Shown here: piece after piece, positions 7,175 to 9,162 of the stretch | Position numbering within the stretch: position 1 is the first letter of the stretch | How the letters are laid out: every line of letters starts with the position of its first letter | Source of the DNA: an uncultured Collinsella sp. | GTDB lineage: Bacteria > Actinomycetota > Coriobacteriia > Coriobacteriales > Coriobacteriaceae | NCBI GenBank assembly: GCA_902479205.1 | Contig: CABSNX010000073.1 | Location: 1-9,162 of the forward strand | DNA length: 9,162 bases | Reading direction: 5' to 3' | Notes under the pieces: model-generated | The model's database searches: none | Seen by the model: the letters and a program-made list of their open reading frames with translations, nothing else | What the model was told of the DNA's origin: nothing | Position numbers and translations under genes: made by a program

Positions 7175-7549
7175 CTACTCGCGGCACAGATGCACGGCGA
7201 AGCCGGCGAACTCGCGCTTAAAGTACACGAGCTTGGTGCTACCGTCGGGCAGCAGCGCGCGCGACTCTTCGTTGACCTCGAGCCCGCGCTCGGCAAACCA
7301 CTTCTCGGCCGCATCAATGTCGTTGACGGCAAAGCCGATGTGGCCCTTGGCGCCACGACCGTGCTGCTTCATGACCTCGACCAGCGAATCATTGAAGTAC
7401 GAAACCGGGGTCTCGATGACGGGCAGGCCCATCATCGTCGAGAACAGTTCCGCGATCTCCAAGGCGTCTGCCGGGTCGGCGGCGTTAATGCCCACATGGG
7501 CAACGCGCATACCAAAGAGCTCTACCGGATTGGCGTTCTGTTCACTCAT
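7175..7549 (-). CDS. VOC-superfamily (glyoxalase/bleomycin-resistance fold) protein
   Basis: This 124-residue protein has the size of a single-chain VOC protein with two beta-alpha-beta-beta-beta modules. The first module begins RVAHVGIN (H18), the second GHIGFAVNDIDAAEKWFAERG (H70), and the chain ends GGFAVH-like, GFAVHL (H120). These histidines are candidate metal ligands. The first module contains ALEIAELFSTMMGLP. VOC proteins include lyases, isomerases, dioxygenases and binding proteins, so the reaction is not predictable here. From memory, a similar VOC module accompanies some KDPG-type aldolases of Firmicutes, which would suit a sugar-acid or hexitol pathway, but this is a weak inference. 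The ATG at 7549 is chosen because it lies 11 bases after the stop of the PTS IIB gene. The frame is open further upstream, but that part overlaps the IIB gene. Confidence 0.8.
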   Translation of the reverse strand: MSEQNANPVELFGMRVAHVGINAADPADALEIAELFSTMMGLPVIETPVSYFNDSLVEVMKQHGRGAKGHIGFAVNDIDAAEKWFAERGLEVNEESRALLPDGSTKLVYFKREFAGFAVHLCRE

Positions 7550-7560
7550 GCAGTCAGCGC

Positions 7561-7848
7561 CTACTGTGCCATGACGTCGAGAACGGCCTTCTCGGCAGCG
7601 ACGCGGTTCATGCCGGTCATGAAGGGCACGCCGCTCACGTACGGGCAGGTGAGGCCCTCGGGGGCAACGGTGGTGGCAATCAGCAGGTCGGCGCCCTCGT
7701 CGCAAACGTCCTTGGCCTCGGAGATGGCGCACTGCGCGATCTCGTACTTGTCGGCGTAACCGTTGGCGTCGAGCAGGGTAGCGACCTTCTGGGCAACGAG
7801 CGTGGAAGTAGCAGCGCCAGCACCGCAAGCCAAAACGATCTTCTTCAT
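7561..7848 (-). CDS. PTS IIB component, galactitol (GatB) family-like
   Basis: This 95-residue cytoplasmic protein matches the size and pattern of galactitol-type PTS IIB proteins. It has an N-terminal P-loop KKIVLACGAGAATST with the phospho-acceptor C8, then alternating alpha/beta segments, with ADLLIATT near residues 53-60 and VSGVPFMTGM toward the end, as in GatB. It should take phosphate from a IIA protein and pass it to a sugar during uptake by a IIC permease. No IIA or IIC gene is present beside it: the gene before it is divergent and the next gene in the operon is the VOC protein. The partners must be elsewhere or the protein has a regulatory role. A GGGAG ribosome site lies about ten bases upstream of the ATG at 7848. 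The sugar cannot be told from IIB alone. Confidence 0.88.
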   Translation of the reverse strand: MKKIVLACGAGAATSTLVAQKVATLLDANGYADKYEIAQCAISEAKDVCDEGADLLIATTVAPEGLTCPYVSGVPFMTGMNRVAAEKAVLDVMAQ

Positions 7849-7870
7849 AGGTAATGTCTCCCTTCGTGGT

Positions 7871-7883
7871 TTACTTTAGGTAA
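7871..7883. promoter_or_regulatory. Small inverted repeat upstream of the PTS IIB gene
   Basis: TTAC and GTAA flank five bases (TTTAG), 23 bases upstream of the IIB start and inside its probable leader. It could be a small operator half-site pair but is short enough to occur by chance. A TACACT -10-like hexamer lies just upstream on the minus strand. Confidence 0.15.
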
Positions 7884-7950
7884 GTGTACCGCAGCGAGCG
7901 ATGGCACTCAGCCTCGATGAGCTTTTATGCCAGTTTGCTTGCGCGCTGCG

Positions 7951-7956
7951 TATAAT
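7951..7956 (+). promoter_or_regulatory. Candidate -10 element (TATAAT) for the membrane-anchored helical protein gene
   Basis: A perfect TATAAT lies 55 bases before the start at 8012, in the divergent region between the IIB gene and this gene. No good -35 was found at 16-18 bases, and the nearest T-rich segments are off spacing. A small hairpin, CGCTC with GAGCG around a seven-base loop (about 7980-7996), lies in the resulting leader. Confidence 0.45.
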
Positions 7957-8011
7957 ACATCTAGTACGTGTTGTCATACCGCTCGCTTTATGAGCGACTA
8001 AGGACCCCAAT

Positions 8012-8635
8012 ATGCCCGATTCCCGCACCCTCTGGACCGCCGTCGTCATCATCTGTATCGCCGTGTCGGTGTTCTTTAGCGTCAAAAAACGCACCACGTT
8101 TAAGCGCCTGCAGCAGCTTATGGCTGCCAAGCAGTGGGACGAGTTCGATCGCTTGCTCGATGGCAAACTCACCAGCATGCTGTACCCGCGCTATAACCGC
8201 GACTACCTGCGCCTGAACTCCTATCTGCTGCGCGAGGACCACAAGCGCGCCGACGAGATGTTCAATTTGCTGCTGGGACTCAACCTGCCCAAGATGCAGC
8301 GTGTCGACCTGGTGATCAAGGCCTTTAACTACTACGTTGGCCAGGAGGACCGCAAAAAGTCCAAGGAGCTGTTGCACGAGATCGAGGGCTTTGAGGGCGG
8401 TCAGGCCGAGGCGGTCGCACACGAATGCCAACTGATGTATGACACGATGATCCTCAAGCGCCATAACGACATCCCCGAGCTGGAGCGCATGCTCAAGGAG
8501 GCCGGCGACGACAAGGTCAAGAGCTGCCGCCTGGAATACCTGCTGGCCCTGCAGTACAAGAACAAGGGCGACGAAGCCAAGTTCCAGGAGTTCCTGGAGA
8601 AGTCGGGCCAACACTCGATGGCCGTCAACGCGTAA
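8012..8635 (+). CDS. Membrane-anchored alpha-helical (TPR-like) protein of unknown function
   Basis: This 207-residue protein has one N-terminal membrane helix (about residues 7-24, LWTAVVIICIAVSVFFSV) followed by a Lys/Arg cluster. The rest is strongly alpha-helical and charged and should therefore be cytoplasmic by the positive-inside rule. Recurrent short helix pairs, such as WDEFDRLLDGKL, LREDHKRADEMFNLLLG and LEYLLALQYKNKGDEAKFQEFLEK, look like degenerate TPR repeats, suggesting a protein-interaction scaffold at the membrane. No catalytic motif is seen and I do not recognise a named family. An AAGGA ribosome site at 8000-8004 supports the ATG at 8012. The tRNA-Leu gene begins 31 bases after the stop and the PTS IIB gene is divergent, so neither neighbour points to a role. 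Confidence 0.85.
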   Translation: MPDSRTLWTAVVIICIAVSVFFSVKKRTTFKRLQQLMAAKQWDEFDRLLDGKLTSMLYPRYNRDYLRLNSYLLREDHKRADEMFNLLLGLNLPKMQRVDLVIKAFNYYVGQEDRKKSKELLHEIEGFEGGQAEAVAHECQLMYDTMILKRHNDIPELERMLKEAGDDKVKSCRLEYLLALQYKNKGDEAKFQEFLEKSGQHSMAVNA

Positions 8636-8666
8636 CGGACGGCTTGTGCTAGACTTCTAGTCTCAC

Positions 8667-8751
8667 GGGGGCGTGGCGGAATTGGCATACGCAGGAGACT
8701 TAAAATCTCTCGCCGCAAGGATTGTGGGTTCGAGTCCCACCGCCCCTACCA
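8667..8751 (+). tRNA. tRNA-Leu (anticodon UAA)
   Basis: A full cloverleaf can be drawn: acceptor stem GGGGGCG with CGCCCCT (the terminal pair is G-U), a D arm, anticodon stem GGAGA/TCTCT with loop CTTAAAA and anticodon TAA at 8701-8703, a longer class II variable arm, and T arm GTGGG-TTCGAGT-CCCAC. The discriminator is A, as expected for leucine, and CCA is encoded (8749-8751). It reads UUA (and UUG by wobble). Its 3' end is duplicated downstream (8931-8949). Confidence 0.95.
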
Positions 8752-8763
8752 TGTGATTGCTTA

Positions 8764-8802
8764 CGAGCCCGTGTCCCGTTGGGATGCGGGCTCGTTTCTT
8801 TT
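8764..8802 (+). terminator. Intrinsic terminator after tRNA-Leu
   Basis: The perfect stem CGAGCCCG / CGGGCTCG carries an inner TCCC / GGGA helix and is followed by TTTCTTTT. It begins 13 bases after the tRNA CCA end and should terminate the tRNA transcript. A near-identical hairpin occurs at 8960-8998. Confidence 0.88.
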
Positions 8803-8810
8803 GGACGCCG

Positions 8811-8827
8811 GCGGGACTCGAACCCGC
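8811..8827 (-). other. Antisense tRNA T-arm-like fragment
   Basis: On the minus strand, GCGGG-TTCGAGT-CCCGC has the exact form of a tRNA T arm, but no anticodon arm or D arm can be placed at the right distance, so it is a fragment, not a tRNA gene. A degenerate version lies at 9008-9024 in the second repeat unit. It supports a history of recombination between tRNA genes here. Confidence 0.5.
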
Positions 8828-8844
8828 GAGGGGGCGAGCACCAG

Positions 8845-8922
8845 GCGGACGCGCAGCGTCCGCAGCGAGCCGACGAGGGCGCCGGCAGGCGGCCGAAGCC
8901 GGTGCGGATTTGCGCAGCAAAT
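8845..8922. repeat. Cluster of small hairpins between the tRNA 3'-end copies
   Basis: Two perfect small inverted repeats are present: GCGGACG / CGTCCGC around CGCAG (8845-8863), and ATTTGC / GCAAAT around GCA (8908-8922). A CCGGC / GCCGG pair lies between them (8882-8902). The segment is very GC-rich, has no credible gene, and does not match the unit on either side. Confidence 0.5.
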
Positions 8923-8959
8923 ACGCGGACGTCCCACCGCCCCTACCATATGGAGCTTT

Positions 8960-8998
8960 CGAGCCCGTGTCCCCAAGGGATGCGGGCTCGTTTCTTTT
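8960..8998 (+). terminator. Second copy of the tRNA-Leu terminator
   Basis: The stem CGAGCCCG / CGGGCTCG with inner TCCC / GGGA and tail TTTCTTTT is the same as at 8764-8802, except for a CAA loop in place of GTT. It follows the duplicated tRNA 3' end, so it is part of the duplicated unit and not tied to a gene of its own. Confidence 0.8.
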
Positions 8999-9015
8999 AG
9001 ATGCCGGTGGGACTC

Positions 9016-9086
9016 TAAGCTGCGGTGGAATAGATCCTGTTTATACCGTTTATCAGCTTATTTAGGAACTATTTCACCGCAGCTTA
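9016..9086. terminator. Long inverted repeat, probable terminator region of the minus-strand gene at the right edge
   Basis: Arms of 23 bases (9016-9038 and 9064-9086) are complementary at 21 positions, built around AAGCTGCGGTG and CACCGCAGCTT, with a 25-base AT-rich loop. The repeat begins two bases after the stop codon of the minus-strand gene, so it would form a strong hairpin in its transcript end, though the loop is large and there is no clear U tract after the stem. The 12-base direct repeat CAGCTTATTTAG (9054-9065 and 9080-9091) overlaps the right arm and the stop codon. Confidence 0.5.
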
Positions 9087-9087
9087 T

Positions 9088-9162
9088 TTAGAGGGCGCTG
9101 AGGCTGGGGGTCCAGGCGATGGTGGGGGTCGCGCCGTCGAGAACCTCGTTGATGGTGGCGGC
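9088..9162 (-). CDS. C-terminal end of an unidentified protein (cut by right edge)
   Basis: On the minus strand the frame is open from the right edge to a TAA at 9088-9090, giving 24 residues: INEVLDGATPTIAWTPSLSAL preceded by AAT. Codons are GC-rich at third positions (GCC, ACC, CTC, AGC) like the other genes here, which supports real coding. The fragment is too short to name. The opposite strand also has open frames, so the call is moderate. Confidence 0.5.
   Translation of the reverse strand, partial: AATINEVLDGATPTIAWTPSLSAL

Larger units (their letters stand above)
8734..9015 (+). repeat. Tandem repeat of tRNA-Leu 3' end, terminator and antisense T-arm-like fragment
   Basis: The 19 bases GTCCCACCGCCCCTACCAT at the end of the tRNA gene (8734-8752) recur exactly at 8931-8949, 197 bp later. 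Both copies are followed by a near-identical terminator, and then by a similar segment that reads GGCGGGACTCGAACCCGC in the first copy and GGTGGGACTCTAAGCTGC in the second. A tRNA 3' end repeated downstream is typical of attachment sites for tRNA-targeting integrases, or of recombination between tRNA loci. No integrase is present in the 180 bp between copies, so if it was an integrated element only a scar remains. Confidence 0.75.

Noticed and set aside
8797..8875. Complete tRNA gene on the minus strand around the antisense T arm
   Set aside because: Only the T arm fits. No anticodon or D arm of the right form lies at the expected distance, and possible acceptor pairing is weak.
8663..8920. 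Minus-strand ORF of 85 residues with GAVGLEPTILAARDFKSPAYANS
   Set aside because: This is the well-known false peptide made by translating the antisense strand of a tRNA-Leu gene.
8722..9091. Plus-strand ORFs after the tRNA, with LDAGGTRTRE-like peptides
   Set aside because: They translate the terminator and T-arm-like fragments in the repeat units. No start signals or conserved domain are visible.

Overview
The window looks like chromosomal DNA from a high-GC Gram-positive gut actinobacterium, most likely a Coriobacteriia member such as Collinsella. This is an inference from codon use, purine-rich Shine-Dalgarno sites and the type of palindromic intergenic repeats, not from a database match. 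Nine protein genes are supportable, two of them cut by the window edges, plus one tRNA gene.

Left part (1-3689). The 5' end of a membrane protein gene runs off the left edge on the minus strand. Divergent from it is a large multidomain gene for an HKD/PLD-nuclease, SF2-helicase, DUF3427 protein of 958 residues. It reads less GC-rich than the genes to its right and is probably an accessory nucleic-acid-processing or defence-type gene. A MutT/NudG-like Nudix hydrolase gene lies convergently, 41 bases away, with a shared hairpin terminator between them.

Centre (3690-7174). A 564-base intergenic region carries the first copy of a ~181-bp palindromic element. It is followed by a probable three-gene operon: a DUF4342 (UBA-like) membrane protein, an OmpR/PhoB-type response regulator with an unusually long Gly/Ala-rich linker, and a sensor histidine kinase whose start overlaps the regulator's end by 17 bases. 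A second ~182-bp copy of the palindromic element follows the kinase, then a bidirectional terminator.

Right part (7175-9162). A minus-strand pair encodes a galactitol-family PTS IIB protein and a VOC (glyoxalase-fold) protein. Divergent from it is a membrane-anchored helical (TPR-like) protein, followed by a tRNA-Leu(UAA) gene. After the tRNA, its last 19 bases, its terminator and a nearby antisense T-arm-like fragment are repeated 197 bp downstream, as expected of an att-type or recombination scar. A long inverted repeat then precedes the C-terminal end of a further minus-strand gene cut by the right edge.

The most unusual material is non-coding. The two ~180-bp palindromes share inner arms and a 22-bp-spaced internal direct repeat, but have outer arms that differ between copies while staying self-complementary within each copy. 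The tRNA-Leu 3'-end duplication is the second point of interest. I see no clearly new multigene system. The helicase gene is the best candidate for a defence-related function.
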